DNA of 64,000 bases from positions 248,001 through 312,000 of the forward strand of contig NZ_QBKI01000002.1 of NCBI RefSeq assembly GCF_003054055.1, written 5' to 3'. The position numbers and the translations under genes are program-made. The notes under the pieces were generated by a model, which saw only the letters and a program-made list of their open reading frames with translations, was not told where the DNA came from and searched no databases. How positions within the stretch are numbered: position 1 is the first letter of the stretch; each line of letters starts with the position of its first letter. Below, piece by piece: positions 26,101 to 35,258 of the stretch. Source of the DNA: Pontibacter mucosus. Its GTDB lineage: Bacteria > Bacteroidota > Bacteroidia > Cytophagales > Hymenobacteraceae.

Positions 26101-27483
26101 ATGAAGCGAACCTTACTAGCCATACCTTTGCTGGCCGCCCAGCTTTTCTACGGTTGCCAGAACTCTTCCGAAACATCGACTACAACAACTGAAACGGCTG
26201 CCGATACGACCGCAATAGACGTCAAGCAACTATCGGATGAGGAGCTGCTGACAAAGGTACAGGAGCAGACTTTTCAGTACTTCTGGGATGGAACGGAACC
26301 AAATTCAGGGCTTGCCCGCGAGCGCATCCACATTGATGGCGAGTACCCGCAGAACGATCAGAACGTGGTTACTACCGGCGCCACCGGCTTCGGGTTGATG
26401 GCTATTATTGTGGGGATGGAGCGAGACTTTATTACCCGAGAGGAGGGAGTACAGCACCTGCAGAAGATGGTGAATTTCCTGGAGAAGGCCGACCGCTTTC
26501 ATGGCGCCTGGCCGCACTGGCTGCACGGCGAGACGGGTAAAGTAAAGCCCTTTAGCCCGAAAGACGATGGTGCCGACCTGGTGGAAACAGCCTTCCTGGT
26601 ACAGGGCATGCTAACCGTGCGGCAGTACCTGCAGGATGGCAATGAGCAGGAGAAAGCCTTGGCCGCCCAAATCGACAAGCTCTGGAAAGAGGTGGACTGG
26701 AGCTGGTTCCGAAACGGTGGGCAGAACGCGCTCTATTGGCACTGGAGCCCCAACCATGGCTGGGCCATGAACTTTCCGATACGCGGGTACGACGAGTGCC
26801 TGATAACCTATGTGCTGGCGGCCTCCTCGCCCACGCACGGGGTGCCTGCCGAAGTATACCACGAGGGCTGGGCCCGCAGCGGCGCCATTAAATCCGACGC
26901 GTCAAAGTATGGCCATGAGGTGGTGCTGAACCACAACGGGCACAAAGGCAGCGTGGGACCGATGTTCTGGGCACATTATTCTTACCTGGGCCTCGACCCG
27001 CGCGAGCTCACCGATAAGTATGCCGACTACTGGAAACTTAACCGCAACCATACCCTAATTCAGCACGACTACTGCGTGGACAACCCGAAAGGCTACAAAG
27101 GCTATGGCGAGAACGCCTGGGGACTTACCGCCAGCTACTCCGTGAACGGTTATTCGGGCCACAGCCCAGAAAACGACCTGGGCGTGATCACGCCGACGGC
27201 TGCCCTTTCGTCTTACCCGTATGCACCGGAGGAGTCCATGAAAGTTATCCGCCACCTGTACGAAGACTTGGGCGACAAAGTGATCGGCAAGTATGGACCA
27301 TACGATGCTTACTCGGAACAGGAAAACTGGTTCCCGCAGCGCTACCTGGGCATCGACCAGGGACCGATTGTGGTGATGATCGAGAACGGACGCACCGGTT
27401 TGCTATGGGATTTGTTCATGAGCGCCCCCGAAGTACAGGCTGGCCTGAAGAAGCTCGGTTTCCGGAGCCCGCAGCTGAAGTAA
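26101..27483 (+). CDS. GH144-type endo-beta-1,2-glucanase lipoprotein
   Basis: Second paralogue, closest in size to the characterised single-domain enzymes (460 residues). Signal ends FYGC (Cys19), then a Ser/Thr linker and one (alpha/alpha)6 domain with FQYFWDGTEPNSGLARER, TGATGFGLMAIIVGMER, RFHGAWPHWLHG, YWHWSPNHGW, NAWGLTASYSVNGY and IDQGPIVVMIENGRTGLLWD. All aromatic and acidic positions that are conserved among the three copies are kept, so it is probably active. It follows the first copy by 57 nt. Different linkers suggest the two lipoproteins act at different positions in the breakdown. Confidence 0.82.
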   Translation: MKRTLLAIPLLAAQLFYGCQNSSETSTTTTETAADTTAIDVKQLSDEELLTKVQEQTFQYFWDGTEPNSGLARERIHIDGEYPQNDQNVVTTGATGFGLMAIIVGMERDFITREEGVQHLQKMVNFLEKADRFHGAWPHWLHGETGKVKPFSPKDDGADLVETAFLVQGMLTVRQYLQDGNEQEKALAAQIDKLWKEVDWSWFRNGGQNALYWHWSPNHGWAMNFPIRGYDECLITYVLAASSPTHGVPAEVYHEGWARSGAIKSDASKYGHEVVLNHNGHKGSVGPMFWAHYSYLGLDPRELTDKYADYWKLNRNHTLIQHDYCVDNPKGYKGYGENAWGLTASYSVNGYSGHSPENDLGVITPTAALSSYPYAPEESMKVIRHLYEDLGDKVIGKYGPYDAYSEQENWFPQRYLGIDQGPIVVMIENGRTGLLWDLFMSAPEVQAGLKKLGFRSPQLK

Positions 27484-27550
27484 GTATAAAGTATAAAAGC
27501 TGGCGCGGGTGTAGATGCCGTGCCTGCTTATTTCTGGTCTGTTAAAATCT

Positions 27551-27624
27551 GTCATTCTGTAAAGAGACTTGGTGGAAGAAGCCTAAGCTTATGCTACTAG
27601 CTACTAAGATCCTTCCAGGATGAC
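27551..27624. repeat. decayed GTCAT-ended inverted repeat
   Basis: GTCATTCTG...ACTTGG at the left and AAGATCCTTCCAGGATGAC at the right, imperfect arms around GCCTAAGC/GCTTATGC-like centre. Same class as 51665-51764. It separates the second GH144 gene from the GH43-like gene. Confidence 0.6.
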
Positions 27625-27705
27625 ATAAAGAAAGGGCTTAGCAATCTGCATCAGCTAGCAGGAAAATATCAAATAGGAAGAGGAACAAAGTATAAAACCA
27701 TACTT

Positions 27706-29439
27706 ATGAGAAGAGCCTTACAAGCTATACTGTCACTGGCCATACTTTGGGGGAGCGGCACGGCGGCCCTGGCCCAGAGCACGCACATGAGCACGTACTG
27801 CAACCCGATCAACATCGACTATACCTATGCCGTGTACGATGCCTATAAGGACATTTCGTACCGTTCAGGCGCCGACCCGGCCGTAGTGGAGTTCCGCAAC
27901 GAGTACTACATGTTCGTGACCCGCTCGATGGGCTACTGGCACTCCACCGACCTGCAGAACTGGAACTTCATCAAACCGGAGAAGTGGTATTTTCAGGGAT
28001 CCAACGCACCGGCGGCTTTCAACTACAGAGACTCGTTGCTGTACGTGGCCGGCGACCCATCCGGCTCCATGAGCGTGCTGTATACCGACAATCCCAAGCG
28101 GGGCGACTGGCAAGCCACACCCGGCATTCTGGGCGATTTGCAGGACCCGGCCCTCTTCATCGACGACGATGGCAAAGCCTACATGTACTGGGGTTCCTCC
28201 AACACGTACCCGCTTCGGGTAAAAGAGTTGAACAGGAAAGACCGCTTCAAGCCATCAGAGAGAACGGTAGAGCTTTTTAAGCTGTATGGCGACAAGCATG
28301 GCTGGGAGCGCTTCGGCGAGAACCATTCTGATACCGTGCTGGCCGGCTATATGGAAGGCGCCTGGATGACGAAGCACAACGGCAAGTATTACCTGCAGTA
28401 TGCTGCACCGGGCACCGAGTTTAACGTGTATGGCGATGGCGTATACATAGGCGATTCCCCGCTCGGGCCGTTTACGTACGCGCCTAATAACCCCGTTTCC
28501 TATAAGCCGGGAGGCTACATGAACGGCGCTGGCCACGGCAGCACCGTGGTGGGTCCGGCAGGAGAGTACTGGCACTTTGGATCGGCTTCGGTATCGGTGA
28601 ACATGAACTGGGAGCGCCGCATCAACATGTTCCACACTACGTTCGACAAGGACGGGCTGATGCACGTGGATACTTACTTCGGTGACTACCCGCATTTTGG
28701 TCCGTCGGTGCCGGGCAAGATGGGCCAGTTTGCCGGCTGGATGCTGCTGTCCTACAAGAAGCCGGTGAAAGCTTCCTCTACGTTGGAGAGTTTTAAACCC
28801 GAGAACATGCTGGATGAGAGCACCAAAACCTTCTGGGTAGCCGAGCAAAACAACGACCAGCAGTGGGTGCAGATAGATCTGGAGAAGCCGGGCAAAGTAT
28901 ACGCCGTGCAGGTAAACTACCACGACTATAAATCCAACCTCTACGGCAAAGTGCCGGGCCTGTACCACCGTTACATGATGGAGGGCTCCACAGACGGCAA
29001 GAACTGGAAAACGCTGGTAGACAGGAGCGACAACTACCGCGACGTACCCAATGATTACGTCGAGCTGGGTACTCCGCAGACGGTGCGCTACATCCGTTAC
29101 CGCAATATCCATGTGCCGACGCCAAATCTGGCCATTTCCGGGCTGCGCATTTTCGGCGTGGGACAGGGCAAAGCGCCGGCCCGCGTGAAAAACTTTAAGG
29201 TAAACCGCCAGCAGGACCGCCGCGACGCGATGATCACCTGGGACAAGCAGGCCAATGCGCAAGGTTACAACGTGCTTTGGGGTATAGCTCCGGATAAACT
29301 CTACAGCTCCTGGATGGTGTACGAGGACAACAAACTGGACCTGAAAAGCCTGGGCGTAGACCAGGGTTACTACTTTGCTATCGAGTCCTTCAACGAAAAC
29401 GGCGTCTCAGAAAGAACGAAGCCGGTGAAGGTGGATTAA
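27706..29439 (+). CDS. GH43-like glycosidase with discoidin (CBM32-like) and Fn3-like domains
   Basis: Secreted or periplasmic five-bladed propeller hydrolase of unknown linkage. Signal peptide about 1-24. GH43 active-site acids: base Asp57 in SGADPAV, pKa modulator Asp147 in QDPALFIDDDG, acid Glu217 in MEGAWM; the barrel region extends to about 345. It is followed by an F5/8-type-C domain (about 350-490, KASSTLESFKPENMLDES, WVQIDLEKPGKVYAVQVNYHD) and a C-terminal Fn3-like segment ending SFNENGVSERTKPVKVD. 577 residues. A close paralogue with the same architecture lies at 36949. In this locus it may remove side groups or process other linkages in a beta-1,2-glucan; that is inference. Confidence 0.8.
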   Translation: MRRALQAILSLAILWGSGTAALAQSTHMSTYCNPINIDYTYAVYDAYKDISYRSGADPAVVEFRNEYYMFVTRSMGYWHSTDLQNWNFIKPEKWYFQGSNAPAAFNYRDSLLYVAGDPSGSMSVLYTDNPKRGDWQATPGILGDLQDPALFIDDDGKAYMYWGSSNTYPLRVKELNRKDRFKPSERTVELFKLYGDKHGWERFGENHSDTVLAGYMEGAWMTKHNGKYYLQYAAPGTEFNVYGDGVYIGDSPLGPFTYAPNNPVSYKPGGYMNGAGHGSTVVGPAGEYWHFGSASVSVNMNWERRINMFHTTFDKDGLMHVDTYFGDYPHFGPSVPGKMGQFAGWMLLSYKKPVKASSTLESFKPENMLDESTKTFWVAEQNNDQQWVQIDLEKPGKVYAVQVNYHDYKSNLYGKVPGLYHRYMMEGSTDGKNWKTLVDRSDNYRDVPNDYVELGTPQTVRYIRYRNIHVPTPNLAISGLRIFGVGQGKAPARVKNFKVNRQQDRRDAMITWDKQANAQGYNVLWGIAPDKLYSSWMVYEDNKLDLKSLGVDQGYYFAIESFNENGVSERTKPVKVD

Positions 29440-29548
29440 GGTGCTAAGATCAAGTATAAGAGATTATACTTTCTATACTTAAAGTTAAAAACCTTTAGGC
29501 TAGAATACACCCTGATCAAAGTATAAACCTGGAGGAGAACTAAGCCTT

Positions 29549-29766
29549 TCCCAGTTTTTCCAGGAGGCGCCTTGTGAGATCCTGTGCCCGTTAAGGGCAT
29601 GCCGAGCGACAGCGAGGCAAGGAGGGAACACAGCGCTGAGTGGGAAAACGAGGCCTCCCGGCCTAGGAGGGCACCAAAGCCAGAAATGAAACTGTAGGCA
29701 AGTGGGGCTGGAGGATAAACGGCAGCTAGTAAGGATAGCTTGGTTCAGGTTGCGGGAAGCAGCGGC
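29549..29766 (-). repeat. dispersed repeat, copy 2 of 2
   Basis: Reverse complement of the repeat at 4372-4588, with an identical 24-bp core around GAGGCCTCCCGGCCTAGG and common flanks AAGGATAGCTTGGTTC and AACGGCAGCTAG. No ORF. Surrounded by a dense run of AGTATAA words (29451-29815). Confidence 0.7.
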
Positions 29767-29818
29767 TAGGAAAGTATAAACTGGCAAGTATAAAAGTATA
29801 GCTAAAGTATAAATATGG

Positions 29819-29916
29819 CTTTTCAAGTCAGTTGGGTTACAAACCCAACACCCTAATTAGGCACGAGTTGCAAACTCGCGCCAGCAGGAAAAGAGGCACA
29901 AGCGGACGCTTGCGCC
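29819..29916. repeat. variable-arm palindrome cluster
   Basis: Three palindromes in series: GTTGGGTT-ACA-AACCCAAC (29831-29849), CGAGTT-GCA-AACTCG inside GGCA...CGCC (29860-29882) and GGCACAAGCG-GA-CGCTTGCGCC (29895-29916). It ends one base before an in-frame ATG of the next gene, an argument that the true start is the later ATG at 29968. Confidence 0.72.
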
Positions 29917-29967
29917 ATGGAAAGTATAGCCAAGTATAAATCAGAAAGTATAAACCAGCTAAGCACC

Positions 29968-32130
29968 ATGCGAAGTATACTTCTTTCCATCATTACCCTG
30001 TTGCACGCCACCAACCTGATGGCGCAGGAGATAACCTATACCAGGGTTTTCTTCGACAACAGCCTGATGGACAAGGACCATTTCTATACTTCGGCCAGCT
30101 ATACTTCGCCGAGCTGGGTGAAGAACAGCGGCGGCAAGCTGCCCGTGAGCCAGGAAGTATACTTTACCCCCGGCAACGCGCTGGAGCTGAAGTATAACTC
30201 CGCGAAAGGTGGGCAGTGGCAGGTGCAGGTGCTCTACCACCCCATCCGGGGTATGGATTTTTTCCGGCCACAGGAGAAGCTTGTCTTCAGGCTATACATC
30301 AAAACCAACACAGCGGCAACAGAACTTCCGGTACTGGCTATTGGCAAGCGGGAGGCGAAAGAGCTTTCCCAGTTCCTGCCGCTGCAAAACTACCTGCCTA
30401 ACTATAAAACCGGTGCCTGGCTAACGGTGGAGGTGCCGCTCAGCAGCTTCAAGGGCCTGAACTACAGCGATCCGAAAGAGGTGGATGTAGTGGTTTTTCA
30501 GCAGCAGGCAGAAGATGGAAAATGGCATGAGTTGTACCTGGACCAGGTGGAGATGCTGCCTTTGCAAGCCGGAGAAAGTATAAAGTCGGCCCCCAAGCTG
30601 CTAAGCGCTAAAGGCTACGAAAAGCACATCGACCTGACCTGGGAAAAAGTAGAAGACCCTGCCGTGCGTTACGTGCAGGTACACCGCTCCACCGATAACA
30701 AAAACTTCAGGCCTGTGGCGGTGCAGCTGCCCTCCATCAGCCGCTTCGCCGATTACGTGGACACCGTGGGGCAGACCTTCTACTACAAAATCAGCCTGCT
30801 GGATGATCGCTATCAGGAAACAGGGCAATCTGAAAGTATAAACGCCGTTACCCGGCCCATGACGGATGAGGAGTTGCTGACCATGGTACAGGAGGCGAAC
30901 TTCCGGTACTACTGGGAGGGAGCGGAACCCAACAGCGGCCTGGCGCTGGAGAACATTCCGGGCCGCCGGACGATGGTGGCCTCCGGGGCCTCCGGTTTTG
31001 GCGTGATGGCTTTGCTGGTGGGGATAGAGCGTGGCTGGATTACGAGGGAGCAGGGCGTGGAGCGCTTTCTGCAGATCGTGCGCTACCTGGATAAGGCCGA
31101 GAAATTTCACGGTGCTTTTTCGCATTTCATCAGCGGGGAGACGGGTAAGGCAGAGCCTTTTTTCGGCCCACGCGACAATGGTGGCGACCTGGTGGAGACG
31201 GCTTTCCTGGTGCAGGGGCTGCTGGCGGCGCGGGAGTATTTCACGGCAAACTCGCCGCAGGAAAAAGAGATCCGCAACACCATCACCACTATCTGGCGCG
31301 GTGTGGAGTGGGATTGGTACCGCAAAAAGCCAGAAAGCGATTTCCTGACCTGGCATTGGTCACCGGACCAGGCCTGGGTGCTGAACCACCAGCTTATCGG
31401 CTGGAACGAGACGATGATCGTGTACCTGCTCGGCATCGCTTCGCCTTCGCACAGCATACCGGCCAGCATGTACTACAGCGGCTGGGCCAGCCAAAGCGAA
31501 AAAGCGCAGCAGTACAGGGCAGCCTGGGGCCTGACCAAAGAGGGAATGATGTATACCAACGGCAATACCTACTTCGGCATTCCGCTGCCGGTGGGGGTGT
31601 CCAGCGGCGGACCGCTGTTCTTTATACATTACTCCTACATGGCAGCCGACCCACGCAAGCTCACCGATAAGTACACCAACTACTTCGAGAATAACCGGAA
31701 CGTCGCGCTGATAAATTACCGATATTGTGTGGAGAACCCGGAGAACCACCAGGGCTACAGCGAGAACAGCTGGGGCCTCACAGCCTCGGACGGCCCTTGG
31801 GGGTACGCGCCCAACGAGCCGGTGCCGCACGCCGATACCGGCAAGATGACGCCGACCGGGGCGCTGGCCTCGTTTCCGTATACGCCGGAGGAGTCGATGC
31901 GGGCACTGAAGCATTTTTACCGAGAGTATGGCCACTTTCTGTGGGGAGCCTATGGTTTCCGGGATGCCTTTAGCCTGGAGGAGAACTGGGTGTCGCCGCT
32001 GTACATGGGCCTGAACCAGGCTCCCATTACGGTGATGATCGAGAACCACCGCAGCGGCCTGATCTGGAACCTGTTCATGAAAAACAAAGAGATACAACAA
32101 GCCCTTAAAAAGATAGAGAGAACCCGATGA
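29968..32130 (+). CDS. multidomain GH144-type endo-beta-1,2-glucanase
   Basis: Third paralogue. The start MRSILLSIITLL gives a signal peptide ending MAQ; 17 upstream codons are open but overlap repeats. Domain order in the 720-residue product: beta-sandwich, carbohydrate-binding-like module (about 20-200, LVFRLYIKTNTAATELPVL, LTVEVPLSSFKGLN, ELYLDQVEML), a fibronectin-III-like module (about 210-300), then the catalytic (alpha/alpha)6 domain (about 310-720) with FRYYWEGAEPNSGLALE, ASGFGVMALLVGIERGW, ENSWGLTASDGPWGY and LNQAPITVMIENHRSGLIW. Not a lipoprotein, so probably periplasmic. The stop overlaps the SGNH esterase start by 4 nt (ATGA). Confidence 0.8.
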   Translation: MRSILLSIITLLHATNLMAQEITYTRVFFDNSLMDKDHFYTSASYTSPSWVKNSGGKLPVSQEVYFTPGNALELKYNSAKGGQWQVQVLYHPIRGMDFFRPQEKLVFRLYIKTNTAATELPVLAIGKREAKELSQFLPLQNYLPNYKTGAWLTVEVPLSSFKGLNYSDPKEVDVVVFQQQAEDGKWHELYLDQVEMLPLQAGESIKSAPKLLSAKGYEKHIDLTWEKVEDPAVRYVQVHRSTDNKNFRPVAVQLPSISRFADYVDTVGQTFYYKISLLDDRYQETGQSESINAVTRPMTDEELLTMVQEANFRYYWEGAEPNSGLALENIPGRRTMVASGASGFGVMALLVGIERGWITREQGVERFLQIVRYLDKAEKFHGAFSHFISGETGKAEPFFGPRDNGGDLVETAFLVQGLLAAREYFTANSPQEKEIRNTITTIWRGVEWDWYRKKPESDFLTWHWSPDQAWVLNHQLIGWNETMIVYLLGIASPSHSIPASMYYSGWASQSEKAQQYRAAWGLTKEGMMYTNGNTYFGIPLPVGVSSGGPLFFIHYSYMAADPRKLTDKYTNYFENNRNVALINYRYCVENPENHQGYSENSWGLTASDGPWGYAPNEPVPHADTGKMTPTGALASFPYTPEESMRALKHFYREYGHFLWGAYGFRDAFSLEENWVSPLYMGLNQAPITVMIENHRSGLIWNLFMKNKEIQQALKKIERTR

Positions 32131-32795
32131 AAAAAATCTACTTGTCCTTCGCCCTGCTGTTTATACTTCTGGCGCTGCCCACTGCACACGCCCAACAAAA
32201 TGATCCGCCCTTCTGGAACGAAATCCAGGCGTTTAAACAACAGGACAGCCAGCAGATGCCGCCCCGGGACGCCATACTTTTCGTGGGCAGTTCCTCCATC
32301 AAATTGTGGAATAACCTGCAGGAGATGTTCCCGAAGCATACAGTCATTAACCGAGGCTTTGGCGGCTCCAACCTCCTCGACCTAAAGCGCTACCTCAACG
32401 ACATCGTGATACCCTACCAGCCGAAGCAAATCGTGATCTATTCCGGTGAAAACGACATCGCCGGGGGCAACGTGCAGGCGCCGGAGGTGCTGGAGCGCTT
32501 TCAGGATGTGTTCCAAAGTATAAGACAGGAGCTGCCGCAGGTGCCGGTGGTGTTTGTGTCCATCAAACCCAGCCCATCCCGGCTGAAGTATAAACCCATT
32601 ATAGAAGAGGCTAACCTGTTGATAAAGGACTACTTGCAGACACAACCCAAGACTAAGTATGTGGATGTGTACAAGCCGATGCTGCAGCCGAACGGAAAAC
32701 CAAAGCCCGAGATTTTTACGCAAGACAGCCTGCACATGAACCAGCAAGGCTACCAGATCTGGAGGAAGAAGATAAAATCAAGCTTGATTAAATAA
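32127..32795 (+). CDS. SGNH/GDSL-family esterase
   Basis: Secreted hydrolase likely to remove ester-linked groups. Signal peptide about 1-23 (ending AHAQ). SGNH blocks: VGSSSI at 53-58 (nucleophile probably Ser56), GFGGSNLLD (Gly), SGENDIAGG (Asn) and DSLHMNQQGYQ (Asp and His). 222 residues, single domain. Translation is coupled to the multidomain GH144 by a 4-nt overlap, so it probably acts on the same polymer; bacterial beta-1,2-glucans can carry succinyl or other ester groups, which makes a deacylase role reasonable. Substrate is inference. Confidence 0.85.
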   Translation: MKKIYLSFALLFILLALPTAHAQQNDPPFWNEIQAFKQQDSQQMPPRDAILFVGSSSIKLWNNLQEMFPKHTVINRGFGGSNLLDLKRYLNDIVIPYQPKQIVIYSGENDIAGGNVQAPEVLERFQDVFQSIRQELPQVPVVFVSIKPSPSRLKYKPIIEEANLLIKDYLQTQPKTKYVDVYKPMLQPNGKPKPEIFTQDSLHMNQQGYQIWRKKIKSSLIK

Positions 32796-32811
32796 TTTAA
32801 CGATAGTATCC

Positions 32812-35169
32812 ATGAAACAAATCATACGCACAGCCCTGGTCATGTCTATCGGGTTGATGAGCACACAGTGTAATACAGCCCAGCAGCCTACCACCGCACA
32901 GCAAACCGAAACCGTGGAGCAGACACAAACGCCAACCGCCAGGGCCAGCAGCACAGCAGACCCGCGCATGCGCCAGTTTGTGGACAGTCTTCTCAGCCAG
33001 ATGACCCTGGAGGAGAAGATAGGGCAGCTGAACCTGGTGTCGGTGGGCTTCGATGTGACGGGGCCGGTGGTGAGCCAGAACGTGGACGAGAACATCCGCA
33101 AGGGCAACGTGGGCGGCGTGTTTAACACCTATACCCCGGTGGCTGCCCGAAAGCTGCAGGAGTTTGCCGTTAACAACACACGCCTCAAAATTCCGCTCCT
33201 GTTCGGCTACGACGTCATCCACGGGCACCGCACCATTTTCCCGATTCCGTTGGGCCTTTCGGCGAGCTGGGATCTGGAGGCCATTGAGCGCAGCGCCCGC
33301 ATTGCCGCCGACGAGGCCTCTGCCGATGGCCTGAACTGGGTGTATTCGCCGATGGTGGACATTGCCCGCGACCCGCGCTGGGGCCGTATTTCAGAGGGAG
33401 CCGGGGAGGATCCATACTTGGGTTCTGAGATAGCTAGGGCGATGGTGCACGGCTACCAGGGCGATGACCTGACCAAGGAAAACACCGTGATGGCCACCGT
33501 GAAGCACTTTGCCCTGTACGGCGCCTCCGAGGCCGGCCGCGATTACAACACTGTGGACATGAGCCTTAACCGCATGTTCAACGAGTACATGCCCCCTTAC
33601 AAGGCTGCCATAGAAGCCGGTGTGGGCAGTGTGATGACTTCCTTCAACGACATAAACGGCGTGCCGGCCACCGGCAACCGCTGGCTGATGACGGAGTTGC
33701 TGCGTGAGCAGTGGGGCTTCGACGGCTTTGTGGTGACAGACTATACCGCCATCAACGAGATGATCGCGCACGGAATGGGCGACGAAGCCAAGGTGGGCGA
33801 GCTGGCCCTGACAGCCGGATCGGATATGGATATGGTAGGCGAAGTATTTCTGAGGCACCTGAAGCAGTCGGTGGAGAAAGGGAACGTAAGCGAGGAGGAA
33901 ATCAACACGGCGGCGCGCCGCATCCTGGAGGCAAAGTATAAACTGGGCCTGTTCGAGGATCCGTATCGTTATACAGATGAGCAGCGCGCCAAAACTACTA
34001 TCATGAAACCGGAATACCGCGAGGCCGCCCGCGACATTGCCCGCAGAAGCATGGTGCTCCTGAAAAACAGCAAGCAGACGCTGCCGCTGAAAAAGTCGGG
34101 CACCATCGCCCTGATCGGCCCGCTGGCCAACAACCAGCGCGACCTGATTGGCAACTGGAGCGGCGCCGGCGACTGGAAGCAGGCCGTTTCGGTGGAGCAA
34201 GGTATCAAAAATGTGGCGGGTAACGGCGTGAAGATCAACTATGCCAAGGGGGCTAACATCACCGACGATGAGCAGATGATCAAGCGCCTGAATGCCCACG
34301 GCGGCGAGCTGCAGCTTGACAAGCGCACCTCCGAGCAAATGATTGCCGAGGCGGTGAAAGTAGCCCGTGCTTCTGATGTGATCGTGGCTGTGGTGGGTGA
34401 GTCACAGGGGATGAGCGGGGAGGCGGCAAGCCGCGCCGACATTGGCCTGCCCGGCAAGCAGCGCGAACTGCTGATGGCCCTGAAGAAAACCGGCAAGCCG
34501 CTGGTGGTGGTGCTGATGAACGGCCGACCGCTGACGCTGACCTGGGAGGACCAGAACGTCGACGCCATCCTGGAAACATGGTTTGCCGGCACCGAGGCGG
34601 GCAATGCCATTGCTGATGTGCTGTTCGGCAATTACAACCCATCTGGTAAAATTACGGCCACCTTCCCGCAGATGGTGGGCCAGATTCCGCTTTACTACGC
34701 CCACAAGAACACAGGCCGCCCTTTCAACGGCGATCTGCTGAACAAGTATACCACCCGTTACATGGACGTGACGAACGAGCCGCTGTACCCTTTTGGGTTT
34801 GGCCTGAGCTATACGTCGTTTACCTACTCCAAGCCGCAGCTGAGCAAGACCAGCATCAGCCCGAGCGAGAACCTGGAAGTAAGCGTGCAGGTGCAGAACA
34901 CCGGCAACTACGACGGCGAGGAAGTGGTGCAGCTGTACGTGCAGGACGTGGTGGCCAGCATCACGCGCCCGGTAAAAGAGCTTAAGGGCTTCCAGAAAAT
35001 CAACCTGAAAAAAGGCGAAAGCCGGACCGTGACTTTCACCCTGACGCCGGAGCACCTCAAGTTCTACAACAACGACCTGGACTTTGTACTGGAGCCCGGC
35101 GAGTTTAAAGTATACGTAGGCACCAACTCCCGCGACGTGCAGGAGGCCAGCTTTACGGTAACACAGTAA
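32812..35169 (+). CDS. GH3 beta-glucosidase (BglX-like)
   Basis: Releases glucose from beta-gluco-oligosaccharides, in this locus probably sophorose and longer beta-1,2 products. N-terminal signal with a weak lipobox (MSTQC), GH3 barrel (about 55-390) with the nucleophile in GFVVTDYTAI and RDPRWGRISEGAGEDPYLG, alpha/beta sandwich (about 410-640) with VVGESQGMSGEAASR, and a C-terminal Fn3-like domain (PFGFGLSYTSF onwards). 785 residues, normal for the periplasmic BglX type. It follows the esterase by 16 nt. A Bacteroides thetaiotaomicron GH3 near a GH144 gene is known to prefer beta-1,2-glucosides, which supports this reading. Confidence 0.9.
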   Translation: MKQIIRTALVMSIGLMSTQCNTAQQPTTAQQTETVEQTQTPTARASSTADPRMRQFVDSLLSQMTLEEKIGQLNLVSVGFDVTGPVVSQNVDENIRKGNVGGVFNTYTPVAARKLQEFAVNNTRLKIPLLFGYDVIHGHRTIFPIPLGLSASWDLEAIERSARIAADEASADGLNWVYSPMVDIARDPRWGRISEGAGEDPYLGSEIARAMVHGYQGDDLTKENTVMATVKHFALYGASEAGRDYNTVDMSLNRMFNEYMPPYKAAIEAGVGSVMTSFNDINGVPATGNRWLMTELLREQWGFDGFVVTDYTAINEMIAHGMGDEAKVGELALTAGSDMDMVGEVFLRHLKQSVEKGNVSEEEINTAARRILEAKYKLGLFEDPYRYTDEQRAKTTIMKPEYREAARDIARRSMVLLKNSKQTLPLKKSGTIALIGPLANNQRDLIGNWSGAGDWKQAVSVEQGIKNVAGNGVKINYAKGANITDDEQMIKRLNAHGGELQLDKRTSEQMIAEAVKVARASDVIVAVVGESQGMSGEAASRADIGLPGKQRELLMALKKTGKPLVVVLMNGRPLTLTWEDQNVDAILETWFAGTEAGNAIADVLFGNYNPSGKITATFPQMVGQIPLYYAHKNTGRPFNGDLLNKYTTRYMDVTNEPLYPFGFGLSYTSFTYSKPQLSKTSISPSENLEVSVQVQNTGNYDGEEVVQLYVQDVVASITRPVKELKGFQKINLKKGESRTVTFTLTPEHLKFYNNDLDFVLEPGEFKVYVGTNSRDVQEASFTVTQ

Positions 35170-35258
35170 ATTTGATAGGTTAGGTAGGTAGCTGCTGCCG
35201 GCCCTGAAAAGCCGGTGGCGGCAAACCTTCTTCTCATCTACTTAAAAAACCTGACACC

